A stretch of DNA of 19,213 nucleotides, taken from the NCBI GenBank assembly GCA_900546325.1, contig URCR01000054.1:1-19213 (forward strand), given 5' to 3'. Below are positions 1-6,382 of the stretch, one piece after another; within the stretch, counting starts at the first letter, position 1; the number at the start of each line of letters is the position of its first letter. Position numbers and translations under genes: made by a program. A model generated the notes under the pieces. That model saw only the letters and a list, made by a program, of their open reading frames with translations, did no database searches and was not told the DNA's origin. The DNA comes from an uncultured Lachnospiraceae bacterium (GTDB taxonomy: Bacteria > Bacillota > Clostridia > Lachnospirales > Lachnospiraceae).

Positions 1-17
1 AAAGCGAGGTGGAAGTT

Positions 18-167
18 GTGCGCACAAGAATCACATTGGAATGTACAGAATGTAAACAACGTAATTACAACATGACAAAGGATAAGAAATCTCATCCGGA
101 ACGCATGGAAACAAAAAAATACTGTAAGTTCTGCAAATCACACACATTACACAAAGAAACGAAATAG
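18..167 (+). CDS. rpmG: 50S ribosomal protein L33
   Basis: Small 49-residue protein of the large ribosomal subunit. The GTG start at 18 is preceded by GAGG at about 7-9 nt. The reading frame gives a basic protein with two CxxC pairs (CTEC near residue 10 and CKFC near residue 37), the zinc-ribbon form of bacterial L33. Length and motifs fit the family. It lies 22 nt before secE, the common rpmG-secE-nusG order. It is too short for a standard ORF threshold but complete. The upstream promoter is outside the window. The zinc-binding (C+) type may be replaced by a Cys-less paralogue under zinc limitation in some Firmicutes; that is family knowledge and not shown here. Confidence 0.93.
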   Translation: MRTRITLECTECKQRNYNMTKDKKSHPERMETKKYCKFCKSHTLHKETK

Positions 168-189
168 TCGTTGAAAGGAAGTGAATGTT

Positions 190-411
190 ATGGGCGAAAA
201 AACTAAGGATAAGAAAAATCCCGAGAAAAAAGCTCAGAAGACAAGCTGGTTTCAAGGCTTAAAAGCTGAGTTTAAGAAAGTTATTTGGCCAGACAAGAAA
301 ACACTTGCGAAACAAACGGCAGCAGTCGTTTCAGTGTCCGTTTTTTTAGGGGCATTGATTTCGGTTATCGATGTTATCGTAAAATACGGTATTGATTTAT
401 TGGTGAAATAG
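190..411 (+). CDS. secE: Preprotein translocase subunit SecE
   Basis: Small membrane subunit of the SecYEG translocon. The 73-residue product has a basic, Lys-rich N-terminus, then the conserved FxGLKAEFKKVIWPD region around residues 21-34, then one hydrophobic membrane span at roughly residues 42-68. Length fits the short Gram-positive SecE. I chose ATG at 190: an in-frame GTG at 181 overlaps the AAGGAAGTG ribosome binding site, so it is unlikely to be used. It lies between rpmG and nusG and is presumably co-transcribed with both. Confidence 0.94.
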   Translation: MGEKTKDKKNPEKKAQKTSWFQGLKAEFKKVIWPDKKTLAKQTAAVVSVSVFLGALISVIDVIVKYGIDLLVK

Positions 412-453
412 GAACGGATATGTGAACTGTTAGCAATAATGAAAGGTGATTTT

Positions 454-969
454 ATGTCAGAGGCAAAATGGTATGTAGTTCATACTTATTCCGGGTATGA
501 AAACAAGGTGAAAGCCAACATTGATAAGACAATCGAGAACAGACATCTGGAGGACCAGATTCTTGAAGTCCGTGTTCCGATGCAGGAAGTGACCGAGCTG
601 AAGAACGGTGCTGAAAGAGCAGTTCAAAAGAAGATGTTCCCTGGATATGTTATGATTCATATGATCATGAATGATGACACATGGTATGTCGTAAGAAATA
701 CACGGGGCGTGACAGGATTTGTAGGACCGGGATCTAAGCCGGTTCCGCTCACAGAAGAGGAAATGCTGCCGCTCGGAATCCAGAGTGAAAACATTGTCGT
801 TGATTTTGAGGAAGGCGATACAATCACTGTTGTTGCCGGAGCGTGGGAGGGAACAGTCGGAGCAGTTCAGACAGTAAACCCAGCAAAACAGAGTTTGACA
901 ATCAATGTTGAATTGTTTGGTCGTGAAACACCAGTTGAACTAAGTTTCACAGAAGTTAAAAAGATGTAA
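454..969 (+). CDS. nusG: Transcription termination/antitermination factor NusG
   Basis: 171-residue NusG that binds RNA polymerase and modulates pausing, termination and transcription-translation coupling. The NGN domain starts with KWYVVHTYSGYENKVK and includes the FPGYVMIHM strand and the RNTRGVTGFVG segment. A KOW domain follows near residues 120-171, with the typical EGDTITVVAGAWEGTVGAV start. ATG at 454 is preferred because AAAGGTGAT at 442-449 is a well-spaced ribosome binding site. The in-frame ATG at 439 lies upstream of that site and would add five unconserved residues. It sits directly before rplK, the usual order. Confidence 0.96.
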   Translation: MSEAKWYVVHTYSGYENKVKANIDKTIENRHLEDQILEVRVPMQEVTELKNGAERAVQKKMFPGYVMIHMIMNDDTWYVVRNTRGVTGFVGPGSKPVPLTEEEMLPLGIQSENIVVDFEEGDTITVVAGAWEGTVGAVQTVNPAKQSLTINVELFGRETPVELSFTEVKKM

Positions 970-981
970 CAATAAGACATG

Positions 982-1003
982 GTCTTTGGAACGGAACAAA
1001 GAC
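982..1003 (+). other. Hairpin between nusG and rplK
   Basis: Perfect 7-bp stem GTCTTTG / CAAAGAC with an 8-nt loop, 13 nt after the nusG stop. No T-run follows, so it is not an intrinsic terminator. It could be an RNA-processing or stability element, or part of the L1-regulated leader. The function is not known. Confidence 0.45.
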
Positions 1004-1021
1004 TATCACTTAACAAATCGA

Positions 1022-1049
1022 GTGGGAGGGAAATCCCCGCGAATACCAC
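1022..1049 (+). promoter_or_regulatory. L1-binding-site mimic upstream of rplK
   Basis: The RNA reads GUGGGAGGG, a short inner CCC-closing arm, then GCGAAUACCAC. Outer GUGG pairs with CCAC and an inner GGG pairs with CCC. Both sides closely resemble the 23S rRNA segment bound by ribosomal protein L1 (GGUGGGAGG opposite GAAAUACCACC in bacterial 23S rRNA). The rplK ribosome binding site begins immediately after it, so L1 binding would block initiation. Autogenous L1 control of the L11-L1 operon is established in E. coli. Assignment here is by sequence likeness. Confidence 0.75.
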
Positions 1050-1065
1050 AAGGAGGTACTGAAAA

Positions 1066-1491
1066 ATGGCAAAAAAAGTTCAAGGTTATATTAAATTACA
1101 GATTCCAGCAGGAAAGGCAACACCAGCACCACCGGTTGGTCCGGCTCTTGGTCAGCACGGTGTAAACATCGTTGAATTTACAAAACAGTTCAACGCAAGA
1201 ACAGCAGATCAGGGAGACCTTATCATTCCTGTTGTGATCACAGTTTACAATGACAGAAGCTTCAGCTTCGTAACAAAGACACCACCGGCAGCAGTATTGA
1301 TCAAAAAAGCATGTAACATCAAATCTGGTTCAGGTGTACCGAACAGGAACAAAGTTGCTACAATTACTCAGGAACAGTTAAGACAGATTGCTGAGACAAA
1401 AATGCCAGACTTAAATGCTGCAACAATCGAAGCTGCTATGAGCATGGTAGCCGGAACTTGCAGAAGTATGGGTGTAAAAGTAGAAGAATAA
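1066..1491 (+). CDS. rplK: 50S ribosomal protein L11
   Basis: 141-residue L11, part of the GTPase-associated centre of the large subunit. The N-terminal domain shows the hallmark run IPAGKATPAPPVGPALGQHG near residues 13-32. The C-terminal RNA-binding domain includes KTPPAAVLIKKA and ends with GTCRSMGV. Length is exactly typical. AGGAGGT at 1051-1057 is well placed before ATG 1066. It is followed by rplA after a 65-nt gap that holds a second L1-site mimic. Probably translated under L1 feedback through the site at 1022-1049. Confidence 0.97.
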   Translation: MAKKVQGYIKLQIPAGKATPAPPVGPALGQHGVNIVEFTKQFNARTADQGDLIIPVVITVYNDRSFSFVTKTPPAAVLIKKACNIKSGSGVPNRNKVATITQEQLRQIAETKMPDLNAATIEAAMSMVAGTCRSMGVKVEE

Positions 1492-1511
1492 GAAGATTGT
1501 AAACAGTTAAT

Positions 1512-1540
1512 GTGGGAGGGCTAGCTCCCGATACTACCAC
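1512..1540 (+). promoter_or_regulatory. Second L1-binding-site mimic, upstream of rplA
   Basis: Repeats the element before rplK: GUGGGAGGG, a short loop, CUCCC, then GAUACUACCAC. GUGG pairs with the terminal CCAC and GGAG pairs with CUCC inside. The rplA ribosome binding site AGGAGG starts 2 nt downstream. The two elements share GTGGGAGGG at the 5' side and TACCAC at the 3' side. A second site inside the operon would let L1 shut its own cistron separately from L11. Confidence 0.7.
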
Positions 1541-1556
1541 TAGGAGGTTATTTAAT

Positions 1557-2249
1557 ATGAAAAGAGGAAAAAAATACATTGAAGCTGCTAAGTTGATCGA
1601 GAGAGGAAATCTCTACGACAAAGAAGAAGCAGTAGCATTAGTAAAGAAATCTGCAGTAGCAAAATTCGATGAGACAATCGAAGCACACATCAGAACTGGA
1701 TGTGACGGACGTCACGCTGACCAGCAGATCCGTGGTGCGGTTGTATTACCACACGGAACAGGTAAAAAAGTTCGTATCTTAGTATTTGCAAAAGATGCAA
1801 AAGCGGAAGAAGCAAAAGCAGCAGGAGCAGACTTCGTTGGAGCAGAGGATTTAATCCCGAGAATCCAGAACGAAGGATGGTTTGAGTTTGACGTTGTAGT
1901 TGCTACACCGGATATGATGGGTGTTGTAGGACGTTTAGGACGTGTACTTGGACCAAAAGGTTTAATGCCAAACCCGAAGGCTGGTACAGTTACAATGGAC
2001 GTTACAAAAGCGATCGCAGATATCAAAGCCGGTAAAATCGAGTACAGATTAGATAAAACAAACATTATCCATGTGCCAGTAGGAAAAGCTTCTTTCACAG
2101 AAGAACAGTTAGCGGACAACTTCCAGACGCTTATTGATGCAATCAACAAAGCAAAACCAGCAGCAGTTAAGGGACAGTACTTAAGAAGTGTGACTCTTAC
2201 TTCTACAATGGGACCTGGTGTAAAAGTAAACCCAGCAAAATTAGTTTAA
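1557..2249 (+). CDS. rplA: 50S ribosomal protein L1
   Basis: 230-residue L1, the L1-stalk protein of the large subunit and translational repressor of its own operon. It starts MKRGKKYIEAAKL. The signature region GVVGRLGRVLGPKGLMPNPK is present near residues 122-141, and the TSTMGPGVKV C-terminus is intact. ATG 1557 follows AGGAGG at 1542-1547. An upstream in-frame GTG at 1512 is part of the L1-site hairpin and would add 15 foreign residues, so I rejected it. A new promoter for rplJ-rplL begins 8 nt after the stop. Confidence 0.97.
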   Translation: MKRGKKYIEAAKLIERGNLYDKEEAVALVKKSAVAKFDETIEAHIRTGCDGRHADQQIRGAVVLPHGTGKKVRILVFAKDAKAEEAKAAGADFVGAEDLIPRIQNEGWFEFDVVVATPDMMGVVGRLGRVLGPKGLMPNPKAGTVTMDVTKAIADIKAGKIEYRLDKTNIIHVPVGKASFTEEQLADNFQTLIDAINKAKPAAVKGQYLRSVTLTSTMGPGVKVNPAKLV

Positions 2250-2256
2250 TTTGTTA

Positions 2257-2286
2257 TTGACATCAAATATATAAAGATGCTATAAT
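2257..2286 (+). promoter_or_regulatory. Strong promoter for rplJ-rplL
   Basis: Consensus TTGACA at 2257-2262, an 18-nt spacer, and consensus TATAAT at 2281-2286 with an extended -10 TG at 2278-2279. This is the best sigma-A type promoter in the window. It lies just after rplA and just before the L10 leader, so rplJ-rplL can be transcribed independently of the upstream genes. Confidence 0.88.
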
Positions 2287-2296
2287 AGCAGAGCAA

Positions 2297-2355
2297 TAAC
2301 TGCCGAAGACAGTAGGTGCCGTAAGGCATAAGGAGAAAACGCCTACCGAGGAGAT
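2297..2355 (+). promoter_or_regulatory. Ribosomal protein L10 leader (autoregulatory RNA)
   Basis: Shows the recognisable L10-leader sequence: ACTGCCGAAGACAGT forms a small hairpin, followed by AGGTGCC-GTAA-GGC and a closing CCTACCGAGG. GTAGG near 2312 pairs with CCTAC near 2342. The leader binds the L10-(L12)4 complex in the family model. In Firmicutes it is coupled to a downstream attenuator, as seen here at 2382. GAGG near 2349-2352 could pair with CCTC of the terminator arm as an antiterminator; that pairing is inferred. Confidence 0.88.
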
Positions 2356-2381
2356 GTAAATTCTAAATATGAATTTTCTGG

Positions 2382-2411
2382 CCTCTCTGTCTTTTGACAG
2401 AGAGGTTTTTA
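2382..2411 (+). terminator. Attenuator terminator of the L10 leader
   Basis: Perfect 10-bp stem CCTCTCTGTC / GACAGAGAGG with a TTTT loop, followed by TTTTTAT. It lies between the L10 leader and the rplJ ribosome binding site, so it must act as a conditional terminator. A weaker hairpin AAATTC / GAATTT at 2358-2376 precedes it. Confidence 0.88.
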
Positions 2412-2448
2412 TATCGGCGGTATAAATCTATAAGGAGGTATACCATTC

Positions 2449-2982
2449 ATGGCAAAAGTTGAGTTAAAACAACCGATCGTACAGGCTATCGCGGAAGACA
2501 TTCAGGGTGCTCAGTCAGCAGTTTTAGTTGATTATCGTGGATTAACAGTAGCAGAAGATACTGAGTTACGTAAGCAGTTAAGAGAAGCTGGTGTAATCTA
2601 CAAAGTCTGCAAGAACACAATGATGAGAAGGGCATTTGAGGGAACAGAGTTCGCTGGACTTGATTCTTACTTAGAAGGACCAAGCGCGATCGCAATTTCC
2701 AAAGACGATGCAACAGCTCCGGCAAGAATTCTTTGCAAATTTGCAAAAGACGCAAAAGCATTAGAATTAAAAGCTGGTGTTGTAGAAGGAACTGTTTATG
2801 ACAGCGCAGCTTTAAACGAGTTAGCAAAGATTCCTTCAAGAGACGAATTACTTTCCAAATTCCTTGGAAGCATTCAGTCACCAATTACAAACTTTGCTCG
2901 TGTTATTAAACAAATCGCTGAGAAAGATGGCGAAGTTGTAGAAGCGGCAGCAGAGGAAGCAGCTGAAGTAACAGCTGAATAA
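2449..2982 (+). CDS. rplJ: 50S ribosomal protein L10
   Basis: 177-residue L10, base of the ribosomal stalk that anchors L7/L12 dimers. It begins MAKVELKQPIVQAIAEDI with the conserved VLVDYRGLTVAE near residues 26-37. It continues through the NTMMRRAFEGT rRNA-binding region and ends in a helical tail followed by an Ala/Glu-rich acidic run. A strong AAGGAGG lies at 2432-2438. Expression is probably feedback-controlled through the leader at 2297-2411. Confidence 0.96.
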   Translation: MAKVELKQPIVQAIAEDIQGAQSAVLVDYRGLTVAEDTELRKQLREAGVIYKVCKNTMMRRAFEGTEFAGLDSYLEGPSAIAISKDDATAPARILCKFAKDAKALELKAGVVEGTVYDSAALNELAKIPSRDELLSKFLGSIQSPITNFARVIKQIAEKDGEVVEAAAEEAAEVTAE

Positions 2983-3034
2983 TCTATAAAAATCAAAAAA
3001 CGAAAATAAAGCAAATTTTATGGAGGTAAGTAAA

Positions 3035-3412
3035 ATGGCAAAATTAACAACAGCTGAAATGATCGAAGCGATCAAAGAATTATCAGTATTAGAATTAAAC
3101 GAATTAGTAAAAGCATGTGAAGAAGAATTTGGTGTATCTGCAGCAGCAGGTGTTGTAGTTGCAGCAGCAGCTGGAGACGGAGCTGCAGCAGCTGAAGAAA
3201 AAGATGAGTTCGACGTAGAATTAGTTTCTGCTGGAGCATCTAAAGTTAAAGTAATCAAAGTTGTTCGTGAAATCACAGGACTTGGATTAAAAGAAGCTAA
3301 AGAAGTAGTAGACGGAGCTCCTAAGGTAGTAAAAGAAGGCGTTTCTAAAGCAGAAGCTGAAGAAATGAAAGCTAAATTAGAAGCAGAAGGTGCTGAAGTT
3401 AACTTAAAATAA
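3035..3412 (+). CDS. rplL: 50S ribosomal protein L7/L12
   Basis: 125-residue L7/L12. It has an N-terminal dimerisation helix region, an Ala/Gly-rich hinge near residues 38-55, and a C-terminal domain with KVKVIKVVREITGLGLKEAKEVVDGAPK that recruits translational GTPases. ATG 3035 is chosen because GGAGGT at 3022-3027 precedes it; the in-frame ATG at 3020 overlaps that site. It lies 52 nt after rplJ with no terminator between. Unusually, rpoB does not follow: an intrinsic terminator closes the unit 35 nt downstream. Confidence 0.96.
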   Translation: MAKLTTAEMIEAIKELSVLELNELVKACEEEFGVSAAAGVVVAAAAGDGAAAAEEKDEFDVELVSAGASKVKVIKVVREITGLGLKEAKEVVDGAPKVVKEGVSKAEAEEMKAKLEAEGAEVNLK

Positions 3413-3447
3413 TTGTACTGTGAAAACATTACAATGACATAAGATGA

Positions 3448-3489
3448 GGCTGTTGTCCTTGCGGAAATGCGGGGCGGCAGTCTTTTTTT
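3448..3489 (+). terminator. Terminator after rplL
   Basis: About 12-bp stem, partly G-U paired, between GGCTGTTGTCCT at 3448 and GGGGCGGCAGTC ending at 3482, followed by seven T residues. It ends the ribosomal-protein unit. Its T-run is also the left end of the inverted repeat that follows. Confidence 0.75.
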
Positions 3490-3534
3490 ATTACATAGAA
3501 AATTCCTATGTAATAAAAAAACACGCTTCGCGTG
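3483..3534. repeat. Perfect 16-bp inverted repeat plus a second small hairpin
   Basis: TTTTTTTATTACATAG at 3483-3498 is exactly complementary to CTATGTAATAAAAAAA at 3506-3521, with a 7-nt loop. It is immediately followed by CACGC-TTC-GCGTG at 3522-3534. Its A/T-run ends make it a possible bidirectional terminator. The compact paired-hairpin form also looks like a dispersed intergenic element. Only one copy is in the window, so repeat status is inferred. Confidence 0.6.
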
Positions 3535-3566
3535 AGAATGCGCAGCTCCCGGAAAGGAAAACCCTC

Positions 3567-3596
3567 TTGTTGATTTCCAAAATAAGATGTTATAAT
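3567..3596 (+). promoter_or_regulatory. Promoter for the transglutaminase-domain gene
   Basis: TTGTTG at 3567-3572, an 18-nt spacer, and a consensus TATAAT at 3591-3596 with extended -10 TG at 3588-3589. It lies 60 nt before the start codon and after the rplL terminator, so the gene has its own transcription start. Confidence 0.72.
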
Positions 3597-3656
3597 GAAA
3601 AAAGCAGTAAAAGTAATCAAAAGATGAATCAGATTACAGAGAGGTGAGGAAACAAT

Positions 3657-6206
3657 ATGTTTACAGAAAAGTTTATGCAGGAAATGGAACGCGGTTTTGA
3701 AGAGCAGATGGGCCGTCTCGGAGAGGGAAGAGTGAAGGTGGATGCCGTGCTTGCCGCGTGCAGCCAGGATGAGGCTGAGGCGTTGAAATGTCTTTATGCG
3801 TCCATGCCGGTGAGTGATGCGGCAGATTATGAGCCGGAGTTGTTTTTATCTTACGCAAAACACGGGGTGTTCTTGTGGGAGTCCGGACCGTTTGCGGGGA
3901 AGGTTCCGGAGGAGATTTTTGCAGGGTATGTGCTTCACCATAGAGTGAACAATGAAGATCTCAAACCGTGCCGCCCGTTTTTCTATGAGAAACTGATGGA
4001 GAAGATCAAGGGCTTGGGCATGCCGGAGGCGATCTTGAAGATCAATTACTGGTGTGCCGAGGAGGCGACATACCGGACGACCGACGGAAGAACTGCAAGT
4101 GCAGAATGTGTGTATCGTTCGGCATATGGAAGGTGCGGGGAAGAGTCGACATTTGCGGTATCTGTTCTGCGAAGTGTCGGGATTCCGGCAAGGCAGGTGT
4201 ATGTGCCGCTCTGGTCACACTGCGATGACAATCATGCGTGGGTGGAAGTTTGGAGTGATGGAGTCTGGAAGTTTCTGGGAGCCTGCGAGCCGGAAGAAAT
4301 CCTGAACAAGGGATGGTTTACAAATGCATCCTCCCGCGCGATGATGGTACATTCTCGCTGGCTGCTTCCGGCAAAGCCGCAGGAGGAACTGGTCGGACGA
4401 AAAGGGATGTCCCTTGTGGTCAATCAGCTGAAGACTTATGCCCGGACGACAAATCTGGAAGTGACTGTGGTAAATATGGACGGCACTCCGGCTTCGGGTG
4501 CAGAGATTCGATTTGAAGTGTTAAATTATGCAGGTTTCGGGGAAATTGCCTGTGTACGTGCAGGTGAGGATGGGAAAAAGACGTTGGAAACCGGGCTTGG
4601 AACGGTACAGGTGACCGCATACAAAGACGGGGCATATGCGGAACAGCTTGTAGATGCTGTGGCTCAGAAAAGTTGCACGCTCATACTCGGAAAGGAATCC
4701 TGTCAGCCGGAGGTGTGGACAAAGATGATCGTCACGGCGCCGAAAGATTCTCCGGTCAACCGTTGTGTGCAGTCGGAAGAAGAAATTCTGCTTGGAAGAG
4801 AAAAGAGCAGGAAAGCGACAGAAAGACGTATGGCGAAAGAAGAGGCTTTCTACGACAAAGAAATGGGAGAGAAGGCAGCCGGATGTATGCCGGAGCAGTT
4901 CCGGGAGCGTTCGGTGGAGATCATGAAGCTTGCGTGTGGAAATCAGAGGGAGATTGCAGAGTTTCTGGGGAAAAATATCGAACCGGCATTGAAACTGAAT
5001 ATTTTAAACAGTCTCCGGGAGAAGGACTACCTTGATATCACAGCAGAGATTCTCGAGGAGCACTGCAGGCAGGCAGCTGCATTTGCTGAAAAATGGGAGG
5101 AAGAGCTGTTTGTGCCATATATCTTGTGCCCGCGTGTGGACAATGAGATGATCCGCCCGTTCCGCAGTTTTCTGCTGTCGTGGCTTTCCGAGGAGGAAAA
5201 ACAAAGGATGGCGGAGGATCCGAAGTATGTGTGGGAGTTTGTCTGCAGCCACTTGAGATCAGAGGAACAGCTGGAATATGGGAATCTGATCACTTCTGCG
5301 CAGGGTGCATTCACAACCGGATATGGAAGCGAACTTACAAAGCGGGTCGTAAGTGTGCAGATGTTAAGAACACTCGGAATCCCGTCCCGTCTGAACCCTT
5401 CTGACCGGATGCTGGAAGTGTGGAAGGACGGAGCATTTGTGGCTCTGGAAGAGTGCGAAGGGCAGTCTGAAGTGCGGACGGCAGGAATAATTGTAGAACA
5501 ACAGGAAGGAGAAGTTTGGACATACTATCAGAACTGGACGATCGCGAGATTTGACGGAACAAAATACCGGACATTACAGTTAAGTGATGAGAGTGGAATG
5601 CCGGTTTATGGAGAAATCCCTCTGTTTCCGGGAAAATATAAGATTCTCACGGCAAACCGCCTGCCAAACGGAAATGTTTTTGCGAAACAGTTTGTGTTTG
5701 AACTGAAGGATGGAGAGAAACGGCAGATCATTCTGGAGCAGATGGAAGCCGATGTCAAAGATATGCTGGAAGAAAATGACATCACAGATTTTGCTGTGCA
5801 GAGAGAAGACGGAACAAACTGTCATCTGTCGGAGCTGGTAAAAGAACAGAAGGGACTTTTTATCTGGCTGGAAGAAGGAAAAGAGCCGACCGAACATATT
5901 TTAAATGAAATTCGGCAGAGAAGTGAGGCATATCACGACCTGCCTGCCAATCTGTACTTTGTGGTTGAAAATATGGAAGTCAAACAAGATCCTACACTTG
6001 CCAAAACACTTGCGGAACTGGATCGAGCGGAATTCCTTATCGACGAATTTGGCGCAGATATGGAGACGCTGGCAAGAAAAATGTATCTGGAACCGGGCAA
6101 ACTGCCGCTGATCGTCATTGTGGATCAGGAGATGAAAGGGATCTACGGTGTTGCGGGATACAATGTGGGAAGCGCGGATATGATTCTGAAAATTTTAAAT
6201 ATGTAA
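3657..6206 (+). CDS. Tandem transglutaminase-like protein with thioredoxin-fold-like C-terminus
   Basis: 849 residues with no signal peptide or membrane span, so probably cytoplasmic. Residues about 90-215 form a transglutaminase-like (papain-fold) domain: Cys160 in YGRCGEES, His193 in DNHAWVEVW, then FLGACEPE. Residues about 265-345 look like an Ig- or transthyretin-like beta domain (VTVVNMDGTPASGAEIRFEV). Residues about 488-600 repeat the first domain: YILCPRVDNEMIRPFR matches YVLHHRVNNEDLKPCR, and MLRTLGIPSR plus EVWKDGAF match VLRSVGIPAR and EVWSDGVW. The catalytic Cys and His are missing from this copy. Residues about 700-849 resemble a peroxiredoxin/thioredoxin fold lacking a CxxC. RBS GAGGTGAGG precedes ATG 3657. 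The gene is monocistronic between its own promoter and a terminator. Substrate and role (peptidase, cross-linker or amidase) are unknown. Confidence 0.8.
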   Translation: MFTEKFMQEMERGFEEQMGRLGEGRVKVDAVLAACSQDEAEALKCLYASMPVSDAADYEPELFLSYAKHGVFLWESGPFAGKVPEEIFAGYVLHHRVNNEDLKPCRPFFYEKLMEKIKGLGMPEAILKINYWCAEEATYRTTDGRTASAECVYRSAYGRCGEESTFAVSVLRSVGIPARQVYVPLWSHCDDNHAWVEVWSDGVWKFLGACEPEEILNKGWFTNASSRAMMVHSRWLLPAKPQEELVGRKGMSLVVNQLKTYARTTNLEVTVVNMDGTPASGAEIRFEVLNYAGFGEIACVRAGEDGKKTLETGLGTVQVTAYKDGAYAEQLVDAVAQKSCTLILGKESCQPEVWTKMIVTAPKDSPVNRCVQSEEEILLGREKSRKATERRMAKEEAFYDKEMGEKAAGCMPEQFRERSVEIMKLACGNQREIAEFLGKNIEPALKLNILNSLREKDYLDITAEILEEHCRQAAAFAEKWEEELFVPYILCPRVDNEMIRPFRSFLLSWLSEEEKQRMAEDPKYVWEFVCSHLRSEEQLEYGNLITSAQGAFTTGYGSELTKRVVSVQMLRTLGIPSRLNPSDRMLEVWKDGAFVALEECEGQSEVRTAGIIVEQQEGEVWTYYQNWTIARFDGTKYRTLQLSDESGMPVYGEIPLFPGKYKILTANRLPNGNVFAKQFVFELKDGEKRQIILEQMEADVKDMLEENDITDFAVQREDGTNCHLSELVKEQKGLFIWLEEGKEPTEHILNEIRQRSEAYHDLPANLYFVVENMEVKQDPTLAKTLAELDRAEFLIDEFGADMETLARKMYLEPGKLPLIVIVDQEMKGIYGVAGYNVGSADMILKILNM

Positions 6207-6280
6207 AGTCGAAAAGAGTACAAAAGAAAAAGAGAAGAGCGATTGTCGGTTCTGGATGTGCAGTGATTCAGAGCGATTTC

Positions 6281-6322
6281 AAAAAAGCAGGAGTTGTCTT
6301 ACAAGGACAAGTCCTGCTTTTT
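6281..6322. terminator. Bidirectional terminator between convergent genes
   Basis: AAAAAA, then GCAGGA-G-TTGTC paired with GACAA-G-TCCTGC (one mismatch), then TTTTT. The A-run on one side and T-run on the other let it serve both the transglutaminase gene and the convergent cstA gene. Confidence 0.85.
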
Positions 6323-6382
6323 GCAGAAGAGATATCGTTATAAAAAATCTCCTGCTATATTGATTATAACCTGGCAAGGCTT

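Noticed and set aside
2878..3429. Long minus-strand open frame opposite rplL (183 codons), and a similar one opposite rplA at 1712-2149
   Set aside because: Both are mirror frames of highly expressed ribosomal genes with biased codons; no RBS and Ser/Ala/Phe-rich low-complexity translations.
3429..3647. Small open frames on both strands across the inverted repeat after rplL
   Set aside because: They run through the terminator and the palindrome, and their similar YYI-YVIKK translations arise only from the palindrome itself.
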